This document shows, piece by piece, positions 51,306 through 60,130 of a stretch of 64,000 nucleotides of DNA. Both the position numbers and the translations under genes were made by a program. The DNA is from Arthrobacter sp. SPG23 (GTDB lineage Bacteria; Actinomycetota; Actinomycetes; Actinomycetales; Micrococcaceae). The notes under the pieces were generated by a model that did no database searches, was not told the origin of the DNA, and was given only the letters and a program-made list of their open reading frames with translations. The stretch spans positions 1 through 64,000 of the forward strand of contig NZ_JYCN01000008.1 of the NCBI RefSeq assembly GCF_000876655.1. Reading direction: 5' to 3'. Positions within the stretch are counted from its first letter, which is position 1; every line of letters begins with the position of its first letter.

Positions 51306-52136
51306 TCAGAACGTGCGGCGGTTAGCCAGGACCGGGAGTTTGGTCCGGGCTTCCTTGACGACCGCGGGGTCCAGGTCGGCGAACAGCAGCCCGGTCCCGG
51401 CGTCGAGCTCGTCCAGGACCTCACCCAGCGGGGAGACGACGGCGGAGTGGCCCACCCCGGTGGGCGCCGATCCCTTCGTTTCGACGCCTTCGGTAGCGGG
51501 ATCGGCCTGGCCGCATGCCAGCACGTAGGTGGTGGTATCCACGGCGCGGGCGCGAGCCAGCAGGCGCCACTGATCGACCTTCCCCGGGCCGGCTCCCCAG
51601 GAGGCACACACGATGTTGGCCTCGGCGCCCAGGTCGGCGTTGGCCGTGAACAGTGCCGGGAACCGGATGTCGTAGCAGGTGGCCAGTCCGAAGCTGATGC
51701 CGCCGAGTTCAAACGTGACAGGGCGAGTGCCGGCATCCACCGTGTCTGATTCGGCGAAGCCAAATGCGTCGAACAGGTGGATCTTGTCGTAGCTGGCGTC
51801 AACACCGGGACCGGTGGCCAGGAGGGTGTTACGAACTTTCCGGCCACGGTTGCCGGAATCGCTGCCGGCGGCATCGCCGGACTCCCCGGGGGTGAACATT
51901 CCCGCCACGATCACGATGTCCCTTTTCCGGGCAATGCTGCGCAGCCGGGTGGCCCACGGGCCATCCAGCGGTTCGGCAATGTCAATGAGCGAATTACCGA
52001 AAGCGCGCATGGTGGCCTCCGGGAAGACCACCAATTCGGCCCCGCCTTCTTTCGCTTTGCGGGCGAATTTTTCCACGATGTCCAGATTCCCGGAAATATC
52101 GCGGCCCGTAACTACCTGAGCAAGTGCAACTCGCAC
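51306..52136 (-). CDS. carbon-nitrogen hydrolase (nitrilase superfamily)
   Basis: The 276-residue protein has the full catalytic triad of the nitrilase superfamily: Glu in VFPEAT, Lys in YDKIHLFD and Cys in ATCYDIRFPAL. It resembles omega-amidase/Nit-type amidases that act on small amides such as deaminated glutathione; the substrate is not determined. GTG 52136 is chosen because GGAGG lies 5 bases before it; a TTG four codons upstream overlaps that site. It is divergent from glgX and converges with rlmB. Confidence 0.92.
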   Translation of the reverse strand: MRVALAQVVTGRDISGNLDIVEKFARKAKEGGAELVVFPEATMRAFGNSLIDIAEPLDGPWATRLRSIARKRDIVIVAGMFTPGESGDAAGSDSGNRGRKVRNTLLATGPGVDASYDKIHLFDAFGFAESDTVDAGTRPVTFELGGISFGLATCYDIRFPALFTANADLGAEANIVCASWGAGPGKVDQWRLLARARAVDTTTYVLACGQADPATEGVETKGSAPTGVGHSAVVSPLGEVLDELDAGTGLLFADLDPAVVKEARTKLPVLANRRTF

Positions 52137-52251
52137 AATTACCTCCAACTTGGCGTCTCACTTCAGTATGCAACGCAGTATGCAGCGCTGAACAAGGCCA
52201 GCCCATTTCCCGACACATAGGGCGGAATATCGGACATTTGTGTGGCACAGC

Positions 52252-52257
52252 TAATAT
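52252..52257 (+). promoter_or_regulatory. -10 box TAATAT, leaderless start of glgX
   Basis: TAATAT ends 7 bases before ATG 52265; no ribosome-binding sequence is present. Confidence 0.55.
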
Positions 52258-52264
52258 TTAAGCA

Positions 52265-54380
52265 ATGGTCATGCCACTCCTAGACACAGCCTCCACCGTG
52301 GACGCCTCCCGGCCGTTTCCACTGGGTATCAGCGTTCCGCGCACGGGTTCTCCGGCAACGGACGATCCTCAGAGTGCCTGCGCCAATGTCGCGGTCTACG
52401 CCCCCGGGGTGGCGACGCTGGAAATCGCCTACTGCGCGCCCGGCGGCACATGGCAGCTGAAGACCCTGCCCAACATCACCAACGACGTCCACCACGGCAT
52501 TGTGGACGGCTTCCCCGCGGGATCCCGCTACGGTTTCCGCTCCTCGCCCGAGGACGACGCCTTGCCCGTATCGGTGCCAACCGTGGCGTTCGACGACGAC
52601 GGCGAGCAGCCGCTGCTGCTGGACCCGTACGGCCGCGCCGTGGATCAGCGCGACGGATTCCTCACCAATGTGCGCATGTCCGGCGGATTCGACTGGGGCG
52701 AGGACCGCAATCCCCACGTCTCGTGGCGCAACACCATCATTTACGAAGCCCACGTCCGTGGCCAGAGCATGCTGCATCCGGACATTCCCGAGGACCTCCG
52801 GGGCACGTACGCCGGCATGGCCCACCCGGCAATGATCGAGCATCTCGTCGGCCTGGGCATTACCTCTGTCCAGTTGTTGCCTGTCCACTTCCACTTGGAC
52901 GAGCCGCATCTGCAGAACCTGGGCATGACCAATTACTGGGGCTACAACACGGCGGCGTTTTTTTGCGCCCCATCCGGCCTACGCCACCCGTGCCGCCCAG
53001 GCTGCGGGCCCTCAGGCTGTGCAGGACGAATTCAAGGGCATGGTCAAGCTCCTGCACGCAGCCGGCCTGGAAGTGATCCTGGACGTCGTGTATAACCACA
53101 CGGCCGAGGGCGGCCGGGACGGCCAGACGCTCAGCTTCCGCGGCCTCGGCGAGATGCAGTACTACCGGAACGACGGCCACGGCAGGTACGTGGATACCAC
53201 CGGGTGCGGCAACAGCCTGAACTTCGGCCACCCCCGCGTGGTTCAGTTGGTCCTTGACTCGCTGAGGTACTGGGTGGACGAGTTCCACATTGACGGCTTC
53301 CGTTTCGATCTCGCGGTCACGTTGTGCCGCAACGCCGCGAACGACTTCGATCCGCACCACCCCTTCCTCGTGGCTGTCGCCGCCGACCCGGTGCTCTCCT
53401 CCGTCAAGCTGATCGCCGAGCCTTGGGACGTGGGCTACGGCGGCTGGCAGACCGGACGCTTCCCGCCCGGCTGGGTGGACTGGAACGACCACTACCGTGA
53501 TGCCCTGCGCTCGTTCTGGCTCGCAGACCGGGCCGCGATAGACGCCGGCGGCCAGGGCGGCTCCGTCGCCCGCCTGGCCGACTCCATCTCCGGCTCCGCA
53601 AGCCTTTTCGCGGACTCGGGACGGTCCCGGATGGCCTCCCTTAACCTCGTCACCGCGCATGACGGCTTCACGCTGGCCGACCTCGTGTCCTACGACCGCA
53701 AGCACAACGAGGCCAACGGCGAGCAGAACCGGGACGGCCACGGGGACAACCGCAGCTACAACCACGGCTTCGAGGGGCCCACCGAAGACGAAGAGATCCT
53801 GGCGCTCCGGGCGCAGACCAGCCGCAACCTGATGGCCACCCTGATGGTATCCATGGGCGTCCCCATGATCACCGCCGGTGACGAGATCGGCCGCACCCAG
53901 CAGGGCAACAACAACGCCTACTGCCAGGACAACCACATCACCTGGCTCGACTGGACCAGCACGCCCGAATCCCATGCCATGCTCAGGAGCACCAAGCGCG
54001 TCATCCGGCTCCGGAAGGAGTTCCTGGCCGGCCAGCCGCACCACTACCCTTCGCGGGACAAACAGGCCTACCTGCACTGGTTCGACGAACACGGCAAGCC
54101 CATGTCCATGGACCGCTGGAACGATCCCCAGCACCGGGTGGTCCAGCTGCTGCTGGGCTCGGACGACGGACAGGTGGACGGACTCGTGGTGGTGAACGGC
54201 AGCGCGCACGACATCAAGATCACGCTGCCCGACGTCAGCAACGACGAAGGCACGGGCAAGCGGCTGTTCGAACTCCGGTTGACCACGTCGGAGCTTCAAG
54301 ACCGCCGCCAGGGAGTCCGGGTGGCGGCCGGCGAACGGGACGTGGTGCAGTCCAATACCATCAGCATCTACCGCACGTAG
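52265..54380 (+). pseudogene. glgX: glycogen debranching enzyme GlgX, frame broken by one extra T
   Basis: The gene encodes a GH13 isoamylase-type debranching enzyme that cuts alpha-1,6 branches. The first part (52265 to about 52960) has the CBM48-like N-domain and NYWGYNTAAFF. At 52958-52964 there are seven T where six would keep the frame: with six it continues FFAPHPAYATRAAQ into the second part, which holds VVYNHTAEG, the nucleophile region DGFRFDLAVTL, the acid/base IAEPWDVGYG and TAHDGFTLADLVSYDRKHN. The repaired protein would have about 704 residues, normal for GlgX. Everything else is intact, so a sequencing error or a very recent mutation is likely. It starts the glucan locus. Confidence 0.9.
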
Positions 54381-54401
54381 GTCCCGGCACATGGGGAACG
54401 C

Positions 54402-54863
54402 ATGAGGGGTATCGCGAGGCTCCTGCTGTTGGCCGCGGTCCTGGTGCTCGTTGCCGGGCTGGGCATGCTGCTGTCCAACACGCAGGGGAGCCCGGATACT
54501 TCGGCGGGTTCGACGACGGCGTCCGCGCCCGCCGTCGGAAGTTCCGTCCCTGCCGTTCCCGACGGGCAAAACACCTCGGGGCTGGAGGCTGTCGCTGCCT
54601 CCGGCCTTCCGCCCGAGGCCCGGGAGGCCCTGGCCTTGATCGCCCGCGGCGGCCCGTACCCCTATTCGCGTGACGGTGCCGTCTTCAGCAATTTCGAGCG
54701 TCTGCTGCCGCGGAAGCCGGGCGGCTATTACAAGGAATTCACGGTCAGGACTCCCGGCGAATCGGACCGGGGAGCCCGCCGGATTGTCGTGGGCGGGGCC
54801 GGCGAAAAGTACTACACGCCCGACCACTATGAATCTTTTCTGCTAATTCTGGAAGGCAAATAG
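54402..54863 (+). CDS. secreted guanyl-preferring ribonuclease, RNase Sa/barnase family
   Basis: The 153-residue protein has an N-terminal hydrophobic signal or anchor (about 4-25), a Ser/Thr/Ala-rich linker to about 65, and a microbial RNase (N1/T1-type) domain at 68-150. The catalytic set matches RNase Sa: Glu112 in KEFTV, Arg123 and Arg127 in DRGARR, and His142 in DHYESF. No cysteine is present, so the disulfide of RNase Sa is missing. Such enzymes cut RNA after guanosine outside the cell and are toxic inside. It starts 21 bp after glgX and is followed after 8 bp by a barstar-like gene. Confidence 0.92.
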   Translation: MRGIARLLLLAAVLVLVAGLGMLLSNTQGSPDTSAGSTTASAPAVGSSVPAVPDGQNTSGLEAVAASGLPPEAREALALIARGGPYPYSRDGAVFSNFERLLPRKPGGYYKEFTVRTPGESDRGARRIVVGGAGEKYYTPDHYESFLLILEGK

Positions 54864-54871
54864 AGGCACGA

Positions 54872-55228
54872 ATGAAGATTTACTCCGCAGACACCTGGAC
54901 CATAGAAGAGCTTCGCGAGCAGGCGTCGGACGCCGGACGCCGGGTCCTGGTGATCCCGGCCGCCGATACCAAAAAGGAGGTGCTCCAGACATTCGGGGAA
55001 GTACTGGATTTCCCGGCGCACTATGGAGTGAACCTTGATGCCCTCAACGACTCGCTGCACGACTTCGCGGACACGGTCACGGACGACGGCAAGGAGCCTC
55101 TGACGTTTATCTGGCAGGTCCCGGCCGTTTTCCGTTCGGACCGGTCCTTCGGCATTATCTGCGAGATCCTGCAGGATGCCGAGAGCTACGCGGGCAAGAG
55201 CCTGTCCGTCATCACCGTCTGCCTCTAA
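54872..55228 (+). CDS. barstar-like ribonuclease inhibitor
   Basis: The 118-residue cytoplasmic protein contains the barstar core: HYGVNLDALNDSLHDF at 50-65, in which Asp56 and Asp60 match the barstar Asp35 and Asp39 that plug the barnase active site. It is longer than the 89-residue Bacillus barstar at its N-terminus and in the loop before IWQVP. GAGG lies 5 bases before ATG 54872. The tight spacing after the RNase indicates a co-expressed enzyme/immunity pair. A bidirectional terminator follows. Confidence 0.9.
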   Translation: MKIYSADTWTIEELREQASDAGRRVLVIPAADTKKEVLQTFGEVLDFPAHYGVNLDALNDSLHDFADTVTDDGKEPLTFIWQVPAVFRSDRSFGIICEILQDAESYAGKSLSVITVCL

Positions 55229-55251
55229 CCGGACGCTCGTTACCTTTCACC

Positions 55252-55297
55252 GTCAAAAACGCAACGCTCCCTCACTGAGGGAGCGTTGCGTTTGACG
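55252..55297. terminator. bidirectional terminator between the barstar-like gene and glgP
   Basis: The core arms at 55261-55274 and 55276-55289 are perfectly complementary around C55275 and extend through AAACG/CGTTT and GTC/GAC, giving A/T tracts on both sides. The core is a copy of the ACGCTCCCTCAC motif also seen at 14299. Confidence 0.9.
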
Positions 55298-55302
55298 GCG
55301 GG

Positions 55303-57921
55303 TCAGGCGTTGACGATCAGCCCGAGTTCGGCCCGTGAGGCGAGGGCTGAATGCTTGGGCAGCACGCGCACGGTGTAGCCGAAGGACCCGGACCGGTCGA
55401 TCAGCAGCGAGCCGCTGAAGAGGTAGCGTCCCTTGCCGAGGTCCTCCTTGGGCACCAGGTCGGCGACAGTGATGTCGGCCAGTTCGTCGCTTTCCTCGGC
55501 GCGGCCGAAGGCGACCTCCACAGCCACGTCGTCCGGATCGAGGTCGTGCAGCGCGATGTAGGCGTTCACCTGGAGGGTGTCGCCGATCTGCGGGTCCTCG
55601 GACACGCCCACCGAGTCGACGTGCTCCACCTGGATCTGGGGCCACGCAGCACGGATCCGTGACGTCCAGGCTGCCAGGGACTTGGACTGGGCGAAGTTAT
55701 CCGCGACGGCACGCCGGCCGGCGATGGCAGCGGGGCGGTAGAGGATGTTCACGTAGTCCTGCAGCATCCTCTCAGCGGACACGGCCGGGCCCAGGTGCGC
55801 CATGGTGTGCTTGATCATCGATACCCAGTGGGTGGGCACCTTCTGCGGGCCGGACTCCGACGGCCCTGCGGCTCCGGCGCCGTCGGACACGGTGAGTCCG
55901 TAGAACCGGGGCGCCACCTGCGTCTCGAGAAGCTCGTACAGCGCCGCCGCTTCGATGTCGTCCCGTTCCTCGGGCGAGGCGTTGTTGTTGGCCGTGGGGA
56001 TGGCCCAGCCGTTTTCGCCGTCGTACATTTCATCCCACCAGCCGTCCAGCACCGAAAGGTTCAGTGAACCGTTGATGGCTGCCTTCATTCCGGACGTACC
56101 GCAGGCCTCAAGCGGACGCAGCGGGTTGTTCAGCCAGACGTCACAGCCGGGGAAGAGCGTGCGCGCCATGGCGATGTCGTAGTTGGGCAGGAACGCGATC
56201 CGGTGGCGCACTTCGGGGTCGTCGGTGAACCGGACCAGGTCCTGGATCATCTTCTTGCCGGCGTCATCCGCCGGGTGCGACTTGCCCGCGATCACCAGTT
56301 GGATGGGGTGTGTCTCGTGCAGCAGCAGGGCCTTGAGCCGGGCGGGTTCCCGGAGCATCAGGGTGAGCCGCTTGTACGTGGGCACCCGGCGGGCGAAACC
56401 GATGGTGAGGACGTCCGGGTCCAGCACGGAATCAGTCCAGCCGAGTTCGGCGTCTGCCGCCCCGCGCTTCTTCCAGGCCGCACGCAGCCGCTTACGGACG
56501 TCCTCTACGAGCGAGACACGCATTTCGCGGCGAAGGGCCCAGACGTCCTCGTCGCTGACGTTGTAGGCAAGGTCCCAGCGTCCCATGGCTTCCGCCTCGG
56601 CGCCGAACTGCTCACGGGCCAGCTTGGAAACGCGGCTGTCCACCCACGTCGGGACATGGACTCCGTTGGTTACGGAGGTGATGGGAACTTCAGAGTGGTC
56701 GAATCCCGGCCACAGGGCCGAGAACATTCCGCGGGACACTACTCCGTGGAGCTTGGCCACGCCGTTGGCCCGCTGCGCCAGGCGCAACCCCATCACGGCC
56801 ATGTTGAAGACCGAAGGATTGCCGTCGGCAAAGTTTTCGCGTCCCAGGTCCAGGATCCGGGACACCGGCACGTCGGGAGCCAGGCCGGCCTCGAAGAAGT
56901 GCTGGATCTGGGAGACCTCGAACCGGTCGATGCCCGCCGGGACCGGGGTGTGCGTGGTGAAGACGGTGGAGGCGCGCCCCGCCGCGAGGGCTTCCTCCCA
57001 GGTGAGCGGGCTGTCCGAGGACATGAGCTCCTGGATGCGCTCCACGCCGAGGAAGCCAGCATGGCCCTCGTTGGTGTGGAAGACCTCCGGCGCTGCGCAC
57101 CCGGTGAGGCGCTGGTAAACGCGCAGGGCCTTGACTCCGCCCATACCCAGCAGCAGTTCCTGCTGGAGACGGTGGTCGCCGCCGCCGCCGTACAGGCGGT
57201 CCGTGATGCCGCGGGCGGCGTCGTCGTTGCCCGGAACGTTTGAATCGAGCAGCAGCAAGGGAACGCGCCCGACGTCGGCACGCCAGATGTGTGCCAGCAA
57301 CCGGCGCCCGTGGGGGAGCGGCAGAGAAATTTGGATGGGCTTGCCGTTGCCGTCGGGGGTTTCCTCGCGGAGGAGGGTCAGCGGGAGCCCGTCCGGATCA
57401 AGGACCGGGTAGGTTTCCTGCTGCCAGGCATCCCTGGAGAGGGACTGCTTGAAATAGCCGGCCTGGTAAAGAAGGCCGACGCCGATGAGCGGTACGCCCA
57501 GGTCCGATGCCGCCTTAAGGTGGTCTCCGGCCAGAATTCCCAAACCGCCCGAATACTGCGGCAAAACTTCGGTGATCCCGAATTCCGGTGAGAAGTACGC
57601 GATGCAGGACGGTGCATCGTCGCCGAGGCTCTGGTACCAGCGGGGCTGTTCCAGGTACCGGTCCAGGTCTTCGGCGGCGGCGTGCACGCGGCGGACGACG
57701 TCCTGGTCTGCGGCGAGTCGCTGTAGCTCCTCACGGCTCACGAGGCCCAGGAAACTGACGGGATCGTGTGCGCTCTCGTCCCAGATGGCGGGGTTGAGAC
57801 CTTCAAAAAGCTCCCGGGTGGGCCGGTGCCATGACCACCGCAGGTTGGTGGCCAAACGGGCCAACGGCCGGATAGATTCCGGAAGAACGGTTCGGACAGT
57901 AAATCTGCGGATAGCCTTCAC
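55303..57921 (-). CDS. glgP: alpha-glucan phosphorylase
   Basis: The 872-residue GT35 enzyme releases glucose-1-phosphate from glycogen or maltodextrin. It belongs to the actinobacterial/archaeal-type branch, with the N-terminal DUF3417 (NLRWSWHRPTRELFEGLNP), FSPEFGITEVLPQYSGGLG, HTNEGHAGF, TTHTPVPAGIDRF, and the PLP-binding region PLEACGTSGMKAAINGS with its lysine. The GTG start at 57921 is chosen because TAGTGT lies 7 bases before it and because the protein then begins with the conserved KAIRRFTVRTVLP; a TTG at 57942 is an alternative. It is divergent from glgE across 131 bp. Confidence 0.94.
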   Translation of the reverse strand: MKAIRRFTVRTVLPESIRPLARLATNLRWSWHRPTRELFEGLNPAIWDESAHDPVSFLGLVSREELQRLAADQDVVRRVHAAAEDLDRYLEQPRWYQSLGDDAPSCIAYFSPEFGITEVLPQYSGGLGILAGDHLKAASDLGVPLIGVGLLYQAGYFKQSLSRDAWQQETYPVLDPDGLPLTLLREETPDGNGKPIQISLPLPHGRRLLAHIWRADVGRVPLLLLDSNVPGNDDAARGITDRLYGGGGDHRLQQELLLGMGGVKALRVYQRLTGCAAPEVFHTNEGHAGFLGVERIQELMSSDSPLTWEEALAAGRASTVFTTHTPVPAGIDRFEVSQIQHFFEAGLAPDVPVSRILDLGRENFADGNPSVFNMAVMGLRLAQRANGVAKLHGVVSRGMFSALWPGFDHSEVPITSVTNGVHVPTWVDSRVSKLAREQFGAEAEAMGRWDLAYNVSDEDVWALRREMRVSLVEDVRKRLRAAWKKRGAADAELGWTDSVLDPDVLTIGFARRVPTYKRLTLMLREPARLKALLLHETHPIQLVIAGKSHPADDAGKKMIQDLVRFTDDPEVRHRIAFLPNYDIAMARTLFPGCDVWLNNPLRPLEACGTSGMKAAINGSLNLSVLDGWWDEMYDGENGWAIPTANNNASPEERDDIEAAALYELLETQVAPRFYGLTVSDGAGAAGPSESGPQKVPTHWVSMIKHTMAHLGPAVSAERMLQDYVNILYRPAAIAGRRAVADNFAQSKSLAAWTSRIRAAWPQIQVEHVDSVGVSEDPQIGDTLQVNAYIALHDLDPDDVAVEVAFGRAEESDELADITVADLVPKEDLGKGRYLFSGSLLIDRSGSFGYTVRVLPKHSALASRAELGLIVNA

Positions 57922-57928
57922 CTGCGTC

Positions 57929-57934
57929 ACACTA
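57929..57934 (-). promoter_or_regulatory. -10 box TAGTGT, leaderless start of glgP
   Basis: On the minus strand TAGTGT ends 7 bases before the GTG at 57921. Confidence 0.45.
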
Positions 57935-58039
57935 ACGGACAAGATGGGCCGTCGGAACAGGTTTAGGTTTCTTTTAGGTAAATGACGGATTGCTCGGGGA
58001 AAAACGGAAGTTCCCTTAGCAAAATGGGGGATTTCTCGA

Positions 58040-58045
58040 TAACGT
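58040..58045 (+). promoter_or_regulatory. -10 box TAACGT, leaderless start of glgE
   Basis: TAACGT (in GATAACGT) ends 7 bases before GTG 58053. The glgP and glgE start points are thus about 130 bp apart and divergent. Confidence 0.5.
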
Positions 58046-58052
58046 CGAGTTC

Positions 58053-60125
58053 GTGACGACTAATACGCGAACCAGTGCCGGATCCAGCAAAAAGCCTAAG
58101 GCCCTGATCACGGAAGGCCTGCAGTTTGGCAGGTTCCCGATCACCGCCGTTCAGCCCGTGGTGGACGGAGGTAGGTTTCCCGCCAAGGCGCTCCCCGGCG
58201 AAGGGCTCGTAGTCGGCGCGACAGCATTCCGCGAAGGGCACGACCAGCTCGGCGTCAGCGCGGTGTTGTTCGACCCCAAGGGCAAGGAACGCCAGCGCGT
58301 ACGGCTGGCGCCGCCCCCCGGCGACCGGGGCAAGGGCACCGACCGGTGGGAAGGCATCCTCACGCCTACCGGCACGGGAAACTGGTCGTTCGCCATCGAA
58401 GCCTGGCATGACCGGTACGGAACGTGGCACCACAACGCCGAGGTCAAGGTCGAGGCGGGCATCGACGTCGAACTGATGCTGGCCGAAGGTGCCGCACTGC
58501 TGTCCCAGGCAGCCGAAGACCCTGCCCGCCCGTCCGCCGACCGGCGGACGCTGCGCACCGCCGTCGTGGTCCTGTCCGATACGTCGCGGTCCGCGGAGGA
58601 ACGGCTCGCTGCCGGGTTCGGATCCGAGGTGACTGACATCGTCGGCCGCCAGCCCATCCGCGAACTCGTCACTGTCTCGGAACGCTTCCCCCTTCTCGTG
58701 GAACGCGACCTTGCCGGCCGCGGCGCCTGGTATGAGTTCTTCCCCCGTTCGGAAGGGGCCGTCCGCGACCACACGACCGGGGAGTGGCAGTCCGGCACCT
58801 TCCAGACTGCCGCCAAACGGCTCGATGCCGTGGCGGGAATGGGCTTCGACGTCATCTACATGCCGCCCATCCACCCGATCGGCATCCAGCACCGCAAGGG
58901 ACCCAACAACACCCTGATTGCCGGTCCGCACGATCCCGGTTCGCCCTGGGCCATCGGCGCCAAGGAAGGCGGACACGACGCCATCCATCCGGACCTCGGC
59001 ACATTCGAGGACTTCGACGCATTCGTGGCCCGCGCCCGGGAGCTCGGGCTCGAGGTTGCCCTGGACCTCGCGCTGCAGGCGGCCCCGGACCACCCGTGGG
59101 TCGAGTCGCATCCGGAATGGTTCACCACCCGCGTTGACGGCAGCATCGCCTACGCCGAGAACCCGCCGAAGAAGTACCAGGACATCTTCCCGCTGAACTT
59201 CGACAACGATCCCGAGGGCCTGTCCAAGGAGATCCTGCGGATCGTGCTGCTCTGGGTAAGCCACGGCGTCAAGATCTTCCGGGTGGACAACCCGCACACC
59301 AAACCTGTGTGGTTCTGGGAGTGGCTGATCGCTAAGGTCAACAAGAAGCACCCCGAGGTTGTCTTCCTCGCGGAGGCCTTCACCCGGCCTGCCATGATGC
59401 ATGCCCTGGGACGTGCCGGTTTCCAGCAGTCCTACACGTACTTCACCTGGCGGAACACCAAGACGGAGCTTGAAGAGTACTTCACCGAGGTCAGCCAGAA
59501 GTCCCCGGCGTATTTCCGTCCGAACTTCTTCGTGAACACCCCGGATATCCTGACCGAGTACCTGCAGTTCGGCGGCCCTGCCGCGTTCAAGATCCGCGCC
59601 GCGCTCGCAGCAACGGCCAGCCCGCTGTGGGGCGTCTACGCCGGCTACGAACTCTACGAGCACGTGGCCCGCCCCGGCGCCGAGGAATACATCGACAACG
59701 AGAAATTCGAATACAAAGCCCGCGACTGGGATGCTGCGGCTGAATCCGGCCGGACGCTCGCGCCGTACCTGACCAGGCTCAACGAAATCCGCCACACCCA
59801 CCCGGCGCTGGGGGACCTGCAGAACCTGACGCTGCACCACAGCACCGATGACGCCACGATCGTCTACTCCAAGCACAAGACGCTTCCCGACGGCACCAAG
59901 GACACCCTGATCATCGTGGTGAACGTCGATCCGCACAGCACCCGGGAGAGCACCGTTTCCCTGGATCTGGCCGCACTTGAACTCGACCCGGCCGACCTCA
60001 CGCACAACGGCGGCTTCAGGGTGGATGATTTGCTGACCGGCGAGAGCTGGGAATGGGGCGAATACAACTACGTGCGGCTTGACGCCCACGTGGAGCCGGC
60101 ACACATCCTGAACATCCGGAGGTAG
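58053..60125 (+). CDS. glgE: alpha-1,4-glucan:maltose-1-phosphate maltosyltransferase GlgE
   Basis: The 690-residue GH13_3 enzyme extends alpha-1,4-glucans with maltose from maltose-1-phosphate. An N-domain (about 20-210) precedes the TIM barrel, which carries the nucleophile Asp412 (IFRVDNPHT) and acid/base Glu441 (FLAEAFTRP), plus GlgE-typical [14 protein letters not shown] and [16 protein letters not shown]. Length is normal. A ribosome-binding site for treS (GGAGG) overlaps its last codons, so glgE, treS and the fused gene are one operon. Confidence 0.97.
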   Translation: MTTNTRTSAGSSKKPKALITEGLQFGRFPITAVQPVVDGGRFPAKALPGEGLVVGATAFREGHDQLGVSAVLFDPKGKERQRVRLAPPPGDRGKGTDRWEGILTPTGTGNWSFAIEAWHDRYGTWHHNAEVKVEAGIDVELMLAEGAALLSQAAEDPARPSADRRTLRTAVVVLSDTSRSAEERLAAGFGSEVTDIVGRQPIRELVTVSERFPLLVERDLAGRGAWYEFFPRSEGAVRDHTTGEWQSGTFQTAAKRLDAVAGMGFDVIYMPPIHPIGIQHRKGPNNTLIAGPHDPGSPWAIGAKEGGHDAIHPDLGTFEDFDAFVARARELGLEVALDLALQAAPDHPWVESHPEWFTTRVDGSIAYAENPPKKYQDIFPLNFDNDPEGLSKEILRIVLLWVSHGVKIFRVDNPHTKPVWFWEWLIAKVNKKHPEVVFLAEAFTRPAMMHALGRAGFQQSYTYFTWRNTKTELEEYFTEVSQKSPAYFRPNFFVNTPDILTEYLQFGGPAAFKIRAALAATASPLWGVYAGYELYEHVARPGAEEYIDNEKFEYKARDWDAAAESGRTLAPYLTRLNEIRHTHPALGDLQNLTLHHSTDDATIVYSKHKTLPDGTKDTLIIVVNVDPHSTRESTVSLDLAALELDPADLTHNGGFRVDDLLTGESWEWGEYNYVRLDAHVEPAHILNIRR

Positions 60126-60130
60126 CATAC

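Noticed and set aside
52958-52964. Programmed slippage making full-length GlgX
   Set aside because: Seven T is shorter than runs usually needed for efficient transcriptional slippage, and an unrelated gene has the same type of break; an error or simple mutation is the plainer explanation.
54402-55228. RNase/barstar pair as a plasmid-type toxin-antitoxin on a mobile island
   Set aside because: No transposase, integrase, attachment-like repeat or visible change in base composition surrounds it, and the RNase carries a secretion signal, so a secreted enzyme with self-protection fits better.
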